Assembly (NCBI GenBank): GCA_944323055.1
Contig: CALUQZ010000013.1
Location: forward strand, 1 to 44,042
Reading direction: 5' to 3'
Source: an uncultured Acholeplasmatales bacterium
Lineage (GTDB): Bacteria > Bacillota_I > Bacilli_A > Acholeplasmatales > Anaeroplasmataceae
Length of the DNA stretch: 44,042 nucleotides
Shown: in pieces, positions 27,000-35,088 of the stretch
How the letters are laid out: the number at the start of each line of letters is the position of its first letter
Position numbering within the stretch: position 1 is the stretch's first letter
Program-made: the position numbers and the translations under genes
The notes under the pieces: generated by a model
The model's database searches: none
Seen by the model: only the letters and a program-made list of their open reading frames with translations
What the model was told of the DNA's origin: nothing

Positions 27000-28646
27000 T
27001 TATTCAAAATATATAGTTATCGTTGTCCCAACATCTAAAACACTTTCTAATTCAACTTTATAATTGAACTTTTCACAAATATGTTTAACAATAGCTAAAC
27101 CTAAACCGGTACCACCTGTTTCTTTTGATTTAGCTTTATCAACGCGATAAAACCGTTCAAATACCCGACTTTGATCATTGTAAGATATACCGATACCCGT
27201 ATCTTTACAAACAAAATGTTTTTCATCTAAAATTAATACGATAGAGCCATTTTCTTTATTATATTTAATAGCATTATCGATTAAATTAGAAAATAAAGTT
27301 TCAATTTGTTCTTTATTGCAATAAAGAGTTGTATCTTTAATATCTAAACTTAAATTAATATTTTTATTATCAATGCGAGACTGATATCTATTAATAACAT
27401 CATATAATACATCACTAATTTTAATATCTACTAACTCATAAGTTTTAGAAAATTCTAAATTAGATAATTCAAGCATATCAATAATAATTTGATTCATTCT
27501 ATTAGCTTCTTTTAATATCTTTAAACTAGCATCTTTGATTTCTTTTTTATCTTCTATAATACCATTTAAAATCATTTGTTCATAACCTATTATAGTTGTA
27601 AGTGGACTTTTAAGCTCATGACTAGCATTAGCAAAAAAATCTTTTTTAATAACTTCCATTTGTTGTTTTTCTGTGATATCTTTTAATGAAACTAAAACTT
27701 GACAACTATTAAAAGGTATAATACTAACAGAATAATTTTTACTAGACATATTAATATTTAAAAATTCGTTTTTTCGCGTATCTATAGCATTTTTTATGGC
27801 ATTTAATAATGTTGTATTTCTAAATAAATACAAATAATTTTTTCCTATTATAGCTTCTTTAGTGACATTAAAAGCTTTCAATGTTTGATCATTTACTAAT
27901 GTTACAATTTCATTTTTTAATAAAATTAAGCATTCATCAATAGCTTGAATAATAGTTTCATTTTTTGTATTTTCTTCTTTTATTTGTCTTAATTTATTAT
28001 TAATTAAAACTTTAGCTGCTTCTATAACTTCTGGTAGTTTATCAATCGTATCAGCTTTAAACACAACCTCAGCATCAGCAATTAATGCCAAATCATTTAT
28101 TTCTTTTTCAATCGGTTTTAACATGCGTTTTGATAACAAATATAAAAATACTAAAATAATTAAATAAATAATTATTATACTTAATAATGCTCCAACCGCA
28201 AATACAACATTTCCTGTTGTAAAATAAACAGTATCAAATGAAACTCTTAAATAATAATCATCGATAAGCCTAGCTATATACATCATTTTATCATTTGTTG
28301 AACCAGATTTTCGAATAATAGCTTCACCTAAATTCATAATTTCTGGTCTATTTAAATGATTATCTAAATTATCTACTTGATATTTTAATTCAGAATCATA
28401 TACAACTTTACCGGTTAAATCAATAAAAGTAATCCGAAGATTATCATCTAATGAAACCATATAATTAGCAACATCTTCAAAGTTTTCATTCTCATAATGA
28501 CTTGTAGCTACATCTAAATAAATATTTATCTCTTCAATAGCTTTATTTTTATTTTCATTAGATATTAATCCTAAAGATATTGCATATAAAGCAAGTAAGG
28601 CAAGTAATGATATTAATGAAGAAAAAATTATCATTCTTTTTTTCAT
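27000..28646 (-). CDS. phoR: Phosphate sensor histidine kinase PhoR
   Basis: 548-aa membrane histidine kinase. TM1 is at about 5-28, an extracytoplasmic sensor (30-140, with ITFIDLTGKVVYDSE like the PhoR/WalK dCache-type) follows, and TM2 is at about 146-172. A HAMP-like linker leads to a PAS domain (about 230-320). HisKA has the phosphoacceptor His343 in ASHELKSPLTT. The HATPase has the N box NLIDNAIKY, G1 DTGIGI and G2 GGTGLGL. It overlaps phoB by 4 bp. Its position after pst-phoU and beside phoB is the main reason for naming it PhoR and not a related kinase such as WalK. Confidence 0.9.
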   Translation of the reverse strand: MKKRMIIFSSLISLLALLALYAISLGLISNENKNKAIEEINIYLDVATSHYENENFEDVANYMVSLDDNLRITFIDLTGKVVYDSELKYQVDNLDNHLNRPEIMNLGEAIIRKSGSTNDKMMYIARLIDDYYLRVSFDTVYFTTGNVVFAVGALLSIIIIYLIILVFLYLLSKRMLKPIEKEINDLALIADAEVVFKADTIDKLPEVIEAAKVLINNKLRQIKEENTKNETIIQAIDECLILLKNEIVTLVNDQTLKAFNVTKEAIIGKNYLYLFRNTTLLNAIKNAIDTRKNEFLNINMSSKNYSVSIIPFNSCQVLVSLKDITEKQQMEVIKKDFFANASHELKSPLTTIIGYEQMILNGIIEDKKEIKDASLKILKEANRMNQIIIDMLELSNLEFSKTYELVDIKISDVLYDVINRYQSRIDNKNINLSLDIKDTTLYCNKEQIETLFSNLIDNAIKYNKENGSIVLILDEKHFVCKDTGIGISYNDQSRVFERFYRVDKAKSKETGGTGLGLAIVKHICEKFNYKVELESVLDVGTTITIYFE

Positions 28647-29308
28647 AATTCTACCTTATAGCCTTTACCATAACTTGTTTTTATAAGATTTTCATCTGTT
28701 TTTTTACGTATAGACTTAATATGCATATCTAATGTTCTAGTTTCAAAACCATAATCAGTTCCCCAAACAGTTTCAAAAATCTCTTCTCTGCTTAAGACTT
28801 TACCGTTATTTTTAGCTAAATATAACAAAATGTCAAATTCTTTATTTGTTAAATCAATCTTCTTATCATTAAACATACACTGTCTTTTTAGCGGATCAAG
28901 CGTTAAATCTCTAAATACAAGCGGTAAACTCCGCTTTTTATGTCTTCTCAATTTAGCATTTACTCTAGACATTAATTCAAGTAAATCAAAAGGTTTTTCG
29001 ATATAGTCATCAGCTCCTAAATCAAGACCTTCTACCTTATCTACTAACATATGTTTAGCGCTGACAATTATGATATCAATATCATCATTGACCGCATCAT
29101 TTCGTACTTTTTTTAACAATTCAATGCCACTATAATCTGGCAACATTAAATCTAACAAAATAAGGTCTGGTTTAATTTGATTAAAGGCTCTTAAAAAAGA
29201 CTTTCCATTATAAAAAGTTTCAACTTGATATCCTTGTTTTGCTAAAGTTTTATTAATTATTTGGGCTATATCTTTATCATCCTCAATGGAATAGATTAAA
29301 AATGCCAT
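28643..29308 (-). CDS. phoB: Phosphate response regulator PhoB/PhoP
   Basis: 221-aa OmpR-family response regulator. The receiver (1-120) has the acidic pair Asp10/Asp11, phosphoacceptor Asp53 (LILLDLMLPD), SAK and EKPF. The winged-helix DNA-binding domain (about 128-221) has LTNKEFDILLYLAKN and VWGTDYGFETRTLDMHIKSIRKK. It should bind the TTTACA direct repeats upstream of pstS. It lies after phoU and couples to phoR. Confidence 0.92.
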   Translation of the reverse strand: MAFLIYSIEDDKDIAQIINKTLAKQGYQVETFYNGKSFLRAFNQIKPDLILLDLMLPDYSGIELLKKVRNDAVNDDIDIIIVSAKHMLVDKVEGLDLGADDYIEKPFDLLELMSRVNAKLRRHKKRSLPLVFRDLTLDPLKRQCMFNDKKIDLTNKEFDILLYLAKNNGKVLSREEIFETVWGTDYGFETRTLDMHIKSIRKKTDENLIKTSYGKGYKVEL

Positions 29309-29320
29309 AATATCACGCCC

Positions 29321-29959
29321 CTAGTATATTTTTTTATCTTTATAAAAACCACTTTCTATATAAATAACCCATTCAGCGATGTTAACTGAATGATCAGCTA
29401 TTCTCTCTAGATATTTTACAACTAAAGTAGAATAAATAGCAAATGGCAAATATGATTTATCTTCTATTTTTGCATGTGCTAATTCTTCAACAATCGCATC
29501 ATATCTTTGATCAACATAATCATCTGCATCAATAACCTCTTGTGCTGTTTTAGTATCAGCATTTATATAAGAATTAACCGCTTTTTTTAACATATCAATT
29601 ACAAACTGTGCTAAATTATCAATATTATCATGGTGTTTAGGGTCACCAGGTACTCCTTTTAATTTATTGCTGAAAGTTATGATATCTTCTGCGTGATCAC
29701 CTATTCTTTCAAGGTCTGTTACTAATTTTAAAATTCCTGTAACTTGTTTTAAATCTGATGCATAAGGTCTTTCTTTTAATAAAATATTTAAACACATCTC
29801 TTCAATTAAGCGTTCAAATTTATCTACAATGTCATCGTTAACAATATCATCAGTTTTACCTAAATAATTATTGATAGAAATATCAATATTATCAACAACA
29901 ACATCACTCATTTTTAAGACCATTTGTTTTAGATTATCAATTTCTGTTTCTAGTTTCAT
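29321..29959 (-). CDS. phoU: Phosphate-specific transport system accessory protein PhoU
   Basis: 212-aa all-helical protein made of two three-helix bundles. It restrains phosphate uptake and signals Pst activity to PhoR. Both halves carry the family's metal-binding helix pattern: LVTDLERIGDHAEDI and VVKYLERIADHSVNIAEW. I use the ATG at 29959 (4 bp after the pstB stop); an upstream TTG start four codons earlier sits only one base from GGAAGG. The paired ERIGDHA/ERIADHS motifs make the call secure. Confidence 0.95.
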   Translation of the reverse strand: MKLETEIDNLKQMVLKMSDVVVDNIDISINNYLGKTDDIVNDDIVDKFERLIEEMCLNILLKERPYASDLKQVTGILKLVTDLERIGDHAEDIITFSNKLKGVPGDPKHHDNIDNLAQFVIDMLKKAVNSYINADTKTAQEVIDADDYVDQRYDAIVEELAHAKIEDKSYLPFAIYSTLVVKYLERIADHSVNIAEWVIYIESGFYKDKKIY

Positions 29960-29963
29960 AATT

Positions 29964-30713
29964 CTAACCAAACCTTCCTGTTATATAATCTTCTGTTCGT
30001 TTGTCTTGTGGGTTTTTAAATAATTCAGTAGTATCGTTAAATTCTACCATTTCCCCTAATAAGAAGAAAGCTGTTTTATCAGAAATACGCGTAGCTTGTT
30101 GCATATTGTGAGTTACTATTACGATTGTATATTCATTTTTTAATTCCGCAATTAATTCTTCTATTTTTAAGGTAGCAATAGGGTCTAGAGCACTTGTAGG
30201 TTCATCCATTAAAATAACTTCTGGTTTCATAGCAATTGTTCTAGCTATACATAATCTTTGTTGTTGACCACCTGATAAGCCTAATGCATTATCTTTTAAA
30301 CGTTCTTTAACTTCTTCATACAAACTAGCCTTTTTTAATGAATCAATAACAATTTCTTGTAATTTAGCTTTATTTCTAATGCCACTACAACGAGGCCCAT
30401 AAGCTACATTGTCAAATATAGACATAGGAAACGGATTAGGTTGTTGAAAGACCATACCTACTTTAGTTCTTAAATCAATAGGATTCATCTCCCTGATATC
30501 ATAATTCTCTTTATAAAGAATTTCTCCATCAATTTTACAATTAGGAATTAAATCGTTCATTCGATTTAAACAACGCAATAGAGTTGATTTACCACAACCA
30601 GAAGGGCCGATAAAAGCCGTTACTTGATTTGTAGGGATATCTAAATTTACATCTTTTAAAGTGTGTTTTTCACCATAATAAAGATTAACATTTTTTATTT
30701 GAAAATCATACAT
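29964..30713 (-). CDS. pstB: Phosphate ABC transporter ATP-binding protein PstB
   Basis: 249-aa ATPase of the Pst high-affinity phosphate importer. Walker A is GPSGCGKST (34-42), the PstB-typical [10 protein letters not shown] follows, the Q-loop segment is [22 protein letters not shown], the signature is LSGGQQQR and Walker B is [13 protein letters not shown]. The NPFPMSI block and the length identify PstB over other ABC ATPases. It sits between pstA and phoU. Confidence 0.97.
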   Translation of the reverse strand: MYDFQIKNVNLYYGEKHTLKDVNLDIPTNQVTAFIGPSGCGKSTLLRCLNRMNDLIPNCKIDGEILYKENYDIREMNPIDLRTKVGMVFQQPNPFPMSIFDNVAYGPRCSGIRNKAKLQEIVIDSLKKASLYEEVKERLKDNALGLSGGQQQRLCIARTIAMKPEVILMDEPTSALDPIATLKIEELIAELKNEYTIVIVTHNMQQATRISDKTAFFLLGEMVEFNDTTELFKNPQDKRTEDYITGRFG

Positions 30714-30716
30714 ATA

Positions 30717-32009
30717 TTATACCGCCATTTTATTTAATTTTTTAGATATTAATTTAATTAAAAGTGATAAAATTAAAACTACAATTAAAATAAAGATACC
30801 TATAGCTGATGCAGCTTCATAATTAGGATTTTCTTGATTAATAATAGTCCAAATATGAACTGCTAAAGAAGATGATGATCCTGTAACACTTATGTGATCT
30901 TGAATACTTGTTCCCATAACAAAAATTAAAGCTGCAGATTCACCAATTATTCTACCAATAGATAGTAATGTAGCTGTTAAAATACCAGGAATAGCATTAG
31001 GTAAAATTACTTTAAAGACAGTTTGAGTTTTACTAGCACCTAAAGCTAAACTAGCCATCGTGTATGAACGCGGTATCACTAATAAACTTTCACTAACAGT
31101 CTTAATTATAGTAGGTAACAATACTATTGTCATAGTGAAAGCACCAGCTAAAATACTATATCCTGATGTGTTAAATGTCGTATCACAAAAAGGAATGAAA
31201 ATTATTGCTCCACAAAAGCCAAAGATAATACTAGGAATACCACTAGTCATATCAATCATTGTTGTAATTATTGTCTTTATCTTACCTTCTTTAGCATATT
31301 GTGTCAAGAATATAGATGAAATTATCCCTATTGGTAAAGAAATTATTAAAGTTAATAAAATCAAATATAGAGTTGTTATTAAACTGCCACGGGCCCCGCC
31401 GCCACCAGTCTTACATTGCATTTGATTGATAATTGTTGCCGAATTTAAAGCTTCTGCCACTCTTTCGGCTCCTTTATTAGCTGCTGTTACTTGTGTGACA
31501 TTGTTATCATTTTTATAACGAATTGTATCAAGTCTATCGCCAACTTCTACCGTATAAGTACCATCACCATTAGTTTTCGTCGCATTTTTTAAAGGTGAGT
31601 TATCAGCAATCCAAGTCACAATTACACAATCCTCGTTAGCTGTATCAACTGAATCAGCAATTGTTATACCAAAGCGTTCAACGAAATAACTTCCTTCAAT
31701 ATTGGGGTTTGTAAATGTTAAATTAGAGTCATATTCTACTGTTATTGTATTTAATACTTCTTGATAATCATCAAACAATAAATTCAAAGAAAAAGCACTT
31801 GAACCTGTCATTAAGATATATATTATAATACCGCCTAATACTAAAACAATAAAAATACTAGATAAATAAGTTGGAATTAATTTTAAAATATCAAGAATTC
31901 TTTTTACCTTTAAATTCGATTCAATTTTAATATCTTTTGAAACAATTTCATTACTTGTAGTTACTTGATTGTCTTTAAGATTAACTTCTGGTTTATTAAG
32001 CTTGGTCAT
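30717..32009 (-). CDS. pstA: Phosphate ABC transporter permease PstA with an extra extracytoplasmic domain
   Basis: 430 aa, against about 280-300 for ordinary PstA. A cytosolic N-terminal extension (1-45) and TM1 (about 47-70) are followed by an unusually long extracytoplasmic loop of about 135 residues (75-207). The permease core resumes at SLITTLYLILLTLIISLP and carries the EAA loop LALGASKTQTVFKVILPNAIPGI and the IGRIIGESAALIF segment. Part of the loop looks PDZ-like: VERFGITIADS, IVTWIADNSPLKNA, VEVGDRLDTIRY, then a helix AERVAEALNSA. The order (strand, ligand-groove-like loop, SP-x-x-A turn, GD-x-I strand, helix) is what a PDZ fold shows. It overlaps pstC by 14 bp. Confidence 0.9.
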   Translation of the reverse strand: MTKLNKPEVNLKDNQVTTSNEIVSKDIKIESNLKVKRILDILKLIPTYLSSIFIVLVLGGIIIYILMTGSSAFSLNLLFDDYQEVLNTITVEYDSNLTFTNPNIEGSYFVERFGITIADSVDTANEDCVIVTWIADNSPLKNATKTNGDGTYTVEVGDRLDTIRYKNDNNVTQVTAANKGAERVAEALNSATIINQMQCKTGGGGARGSLITTLYLILLTLIISLPIGIISSIFLTQYAKEGKIKTIITTMIDMTSGIPSIIFGFCGAIIFIPFCDTTFNTSGYSILAGAFTMTIVLLPTIIKTVSESLLVIPRSYTMASLALGASKTQTVFKVILPNAIPGILTATLLSIGRIIGESAALIFVMGTSIQDHISVTGSSSSLAVHIWTIINQENPNYEAASAIGIFILIVVLILSLLIKLISKKLNKMAV

Positions 32010-32928
32010 AACGACAAATCACCTTCTTCACAAAAGATAAAATAACATTAACTATTAAGATAGTTACAATTAACAAAATACCTACACTAAATCTGATATC
32101 ATAAGCTATACCACTAGATTCATGAAGACCTAACATCATTGTTGATGTCAAAGTCCTAGATAAATCGAACAAATTAAAATTAGGTCCATCTACCACATTA
32201 CCACAAACAAGTGATACCGCTGTAGCTTCACCTAAGGCCCGGCCAACCCCTAAAATTAAGGCTGCCATTATACCAGATTTAGCTCCACCTAAAACAATCT
32301 TAAAATTAGTTTGAGTTTTACTAGCACCTAAAGCTAAGCTCGCTTCAATTAATGGTTTCTTTACTGCTTTCATACTAGTGATAGTTAGCATTGTTATAGT
32401 AGGAATCATCATAATCATTAATACAATAATAGTTGATAATCCTGATTTACCACCAGATGTTTGAATACCAAATAATTCAGCAAAATCTCTAACTAAAGGA
32501 TTTATAATACCCATACCAAAAAGACCAAAGATGATTGAAGGAATAGCTGCTAATAATTCAACGACATTTTGTAATATTAGAGCTAACCATTTTGGCGCAA
32601 TTCTTACGATAAATAACGCAGACAAAACAGAAATTGGCATAGCTATAATAGTTGCAATAGCCGTTAAATATATTGTATTAATTAAAGCTCCTAATGCACC
32701 ATAATTTAGGTCTGTCCAACTAGTAGATGTAATAAAAGTCACAAAACTAGCTTGACTTAACCTACCATCTACTTCTGGATAAGTATTTACAAATGGCCGA
32801 ATGCCTTCTATCAAAATAAATACTATAATAAACACAATTGATGAAGCTGCTAAAGCAGCTACTAATAAGAATAAAATTTGAAAAAAACGATCAAATACAC
32901 TTTTTCTTTTTGAAGCAGTTGTATTCAT
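31996..32928 (-). CDS. pstC: Phosphate ABC transporter permease PstC
   Basis: 310-aa membrane subunit with six predicted helices. The EAA loop is seen in LALGASKTQTNFKIVLGGAKSGI, after the TSMKAVKKPLIEAS segment. SIIFGLFGMG and GRALGEATAVSLVCGN are PstC-typical. I start at the ATG at 32928, preceded by AGGAAG. A frame extending to 32958 would need a TTG inside the U-tract of the preceding terminator. Read-through of that terminator from pstS supplies its transcript. Confidence 0.94.
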   Translation of the reverse strand: MNTTASKRKSVFDRFFQILFLLVAALAASSIVFIIVFILIEGIRPFVNTYPEVDGRLSQASFVTFITSTSWTDLNYGALGALINTIYLTAIATIIAMPISVLSALFIVRIAPKWLALILQNVVELLAAIPSIIFGLFGMGIINPLVRDFAELFGIQTSGGKSGLSTIIVLMIMMIPTITMLTITSMKAVKKPLIEASLALGASKTQTNFKIVLGGAKSGIMAALILGVGRALGEATAVSLVCGNVVDGPNFNLFDLSRTLTSTMMLGLHESSGIAYDIRFSVGILLIVTILIVNVILSFVKKVICRYDQA

Positions 32929-32957
32929 AATACACTTCCTAATCCTTAATATACGCA

Positions 32958-32978
32958 AAAAAGGCCTGAGGCCTTTTT
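32958..32978 (-). terminator. Internal terminator between pstS and pstC
   Basis: AAAAAGGCC-TCA-GGCCTTTTT (9-bp perfect stem) followed by T and GCG on the minus strand. It is typical of operons in which the binding protein is made in excess over the permease. Confidence 0.85.
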
Positions 32979-33001
32979 ATTAACTTTTAATAATCTACTT
33001 T

Positions 33002-34927
33002 CTAACGAACGTCAGACCAACTTGTGATTTCACCACTAAAGATAGCTACAAGTAATTCTGGAGTAGCATTAGTTAAAACTGTATTTTCAGGGTTAACAAT
33101 AGCTACAATACCATCTTTACAAATCATACCATAAGTACCTTCAGCTGCTGGTTCATCACCTGTAAGTTCAATTTCTCTTGATAAGAAACCGATATGTAAA
33201 CTTGTTTGACTATCTTTGTCTGAACCTTGAGTACGTTTATATGCGTCACCTGAACCTGTATGATTATGAGATGCTACAAAACCACTTACTTCTTCAGAGA
33301 AAGCTTGTGTTAAAGCTTCAGCTATATTTTGTACTGATGTTGAACCACCTAAATTAATAGTAACTTTAGTTCCTGCTTCTGATAATGCTAATGCTTGTTT
33401 AACATCTGCATCATTAGCTTTTAAATCACTCCATAATTCTGCTGAATCTATATCGCCACCTGGCATTAAGATACCGTCATTTGCTTGTACTGTTGTAAGA
33501 CCAGCATCTGAGAACATATATTTAATGAAAGCACTAACCATTACACGTTCATTTTCTGACATATCACTATCTTGACGAACGATATAGTTAAAGTTACGAG
33601 ATAAACCATATGTGCCGTTTTGAACATTTTCAACTGAAGGAACAACACCATTATAATTTAATCCTTTAACATCATCTGATTCTAAAACTGAAGCTAATGA
33701 AGCATATCCAATACCATATGTATCATTAACAATTGAGTTCATCATATCGCCATTTGAACTAACAATAGCTGTTCCACTAGCTAATAGTTTATCATCTGAT
33801 TTTGCATCTTCATAACCAATAGTTGTGAAGAAACCATCACGTGTACCTGAAGTAGTATCTCTTGAATATACTTTAATTGCACCTTCAAATGGTTCATAAT
33901 CTTTAGCTGCTTGCCATGTTGTAATACCGCCAGTAAATAAAGCTACAAGTAATTCTGGAGTAGCATCAGTTAAAGCTGTATTTTCAGGGTTAACAATAGC
34001 TACAATACCATCTTTACAAATCATACCATAAGTACCTTCAGCTGCTGGTTCATCACCTGTAAGTTCAATTTCTCTTGATAAGAAACCGATATGTAAACTT
34101 GTTTGACTATCTTTGTCTGAACCTTGAGTACGTTTATATGCGTCACCTGAACCTGTATGATTATGAGATGCTACAAAACCACTTACTTCTTCAGAGAAAG
34201 CTTGTGTTAAAGCTTCAGCTATATTTTGTACTGATGTTGAACCACCTAAATTAATAGTAACTTTAGTTCCTGCTTCTGATAATGCTAATGCTTGTTTAAC
34301 ATCTGCATCATTAGCTTTTAAATCACTCCATAATTCTGCTGAATCTATATCGCCACCTGGCATTAAGATACCGTCATTTGCTTGTACTGTTGTAAGACCA
34401 GCATCTGAGAACATATATTTAATGAAAGCACTAACCATTACACGTTCATTTTCTGACATATCACTATCTTGACGAACGATATAGTTAAAGTTACGAGATA
34501 AACCATATGTGCCGTTTTGAACATTTTCAACTGAAGGAACAACACCATTATAATTTAATCCTTTAACATCATCTGATTCTAAAACTGAAGCTAATGAAGC
34601 ATATCCAATACCATATGTATCATTAACAATTGAGTTCATCATATCGCCATTTGAACTAACAATAGCTGTTCCACTAGCTAATAGTTTATCATCTGATTTT
34701 GCATCTTCATAACCAATAGTTGTGAAGAAACCATCACGTGTACCTGAAGTAGTATCTCTTGAATATACTTTAACATTTGATGATAAGTTAAAGCTACTAC
34801 CACCATTATTATTGTTGTTGTTATTGTTGTTATTATTGTTATTATTGTTGTTTTCTGGATTTGTACAAGCTACTAAACCTGTTGTACATAATAATCCTGC
34901 CGCAAGAGCAAGTAATACTTTTTTCAT
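33002..34927 (-). CDS. pstS: Phosphate-binding lipoprotein PstS, tandemly duplicated and permuted
   Basis: 641-aa lipoprotein: signal peptide with lipobox LVAC (Cys21), a run of 16 Asn (26-41), then two nearly identical 299-residue units. Each unit is in permuted order. The half that is normally C-terminal comes first (KVYSRDTTSGTRDG, GIGYASL, GVVPSVENVQNGTYGLSR), then the normally N-terminal half (NLGGSTSVQNIAEAL, GFLSREIEL, GIVAIVNPENT). The protein therefore reads C-N-C-N and stops at the hinge after SGEITSWSDVR. Phosphate-contact motifs GSTSV and SGTRD occur twice. The middle N-C pair (about 219-490) makes one ordinary PstS domain. The outer two halves could close a second one. Ordinary PstS has one domain of about 280-300 aa. 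Confidence 0.9.
   Translation of the reverse strand: MKKVLLALAAGLLCTTGLVACTNPENNNNNNNNNNNNNNNNGGSSFNLSSNVKVYSRDTTSGTRDGFFTTIGYEDAKSDDKLLASGTAIVSSNGDMMNSIVNDTYGIGYASLASVLESDDVKGLNYNGVVPSVENVQNGTYGLSRNFNYIVRQDSDMSENERVMVSAFIKYMFSDAGLTTVQANDGILMPGGDIDSAELWSDLKANDADVKQALALSEAGTKVTINLGGSTSVQNIAEALTQAFSEEVSGFVASHNHTGSGDAYKRTQGSDKDSQTSLHIGFLSREIELTGDEPAAEGTYGMICKDGIVAIVNPENTALTDATPELLVALFTGGITTWQAAKDYEPFEGAIKVYSRDTTSGTRDGFFTTIGYEDAKSDDKLLASGTAIVSSNGDMMNSIVNDTYGIGYASLASVLESDDVKGLNYNGVVPSVENVQNGTYGLSRNFNYIVRQDSDMSENERVMVSAFIKYMFSDAGLTTVQANDGILMPGGDIDSAELWSDLKANDADVKQALALSEAGTKVTINLGGSTSVQNIAEALTQAFSEEVSGFVASHNHTGSGDAYKRTQGSDKDSQTSLHIGFLSREIELTGDEPAAEGTYGMICKDGIVAIVNPENTVLTNATPELLVAIFSGEITSWSDVR
33044..33874 (-). 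repeat. pstS internal repeat, downstream copy
   Basis: 831 bp repeated with a period of 897 bp at 33941-34771. By eye I find only two base differences, both near the low-coordinate end (encoding NTV..TNA versus NTA..TDA). Flanks differ outside these limits. Confidence 0.9.
33941..34771 (-). repeat. pstS internal repeat, upstream copy
   Basis: Partner of 33044-33874. The 66 bp between the copies are unique and encode the linker around TWQAAKDYEPFEG. The near identity at third codon positions indicates a recent duplication or continuing gene conversion. Confidence 0.9.
34803..34850 (-). repeat. Asn-codon trinucleotide repeat in pstS
   Basis: Sixteen consecutive AAC/AAT codons encode the linker between lipobox and first domain. 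Length changes by slippage would stay in frame and alter only linker length. Confidence 0.9.
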
Positions 34928-34954
34928 TTCTTTTTATCTCCTTTTCACGCCCAT

Positions 34955-34960
34955 ATTATA
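34955..34960 (-). promoter_or_regulatory. -10 box of pstS
   Basis: A perfect TATAAT on the minus strand with no TTGACA at the -35, as expected for a promoter activated by PhoB/PhoP from the box just upstream. Confidence 0.65.
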
Positions 34961-34992
34961 TATTTTTCTGTAAGCTGAAAAAACCATAAACT

Positions 34993-35020
34993 TGTAAAGA
35001 AATTGTAAAAAAGTTGTAAA
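34993..35020 (-). promoter_or_regulatory. Pho box (PhoB/PhoP binding site)
   Basis: On the minus strand TTTACA occurs three times with exact 11-bp periodicity: TTTACA-N5-TTTACA-N5-TTTACA. This matches the Bacillus PhoP box (TTAACA-like repeats spaced by five). It lies 33 bp upstream of the -10 of pstS. A further TTTACA at 35049-35044 is out of register. Confidence 0.88.
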
Positions 35021-35056
35021 GAAAACGCTTTATTTGGGGCAAATGTAAAAAAAGAA

Positions 35057-35074
35057 CCTCCAAATTATTAGAGG
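35057..35074 (-). terminator. Terminator of the LRR protein gene
   Basis: CCTCTAA/TTTGGAGG-type stem of seven pairs including one T-G pair (4-base loop) followed by TTCTTTTTTT on the minus strand, about 15 bp after the stop. Confidence 0.75.
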
Positions 35075-35088
35075 CCCATCTTAAAATT

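Noticed and set aside
34722-34973. Plus-strand Leu-rich frame opposite the pstS start
   Set aside because: It is the antisense of the Asn-codon repeat and signal peptide (poly-Leu arises from TTA/TTG), not a gene.
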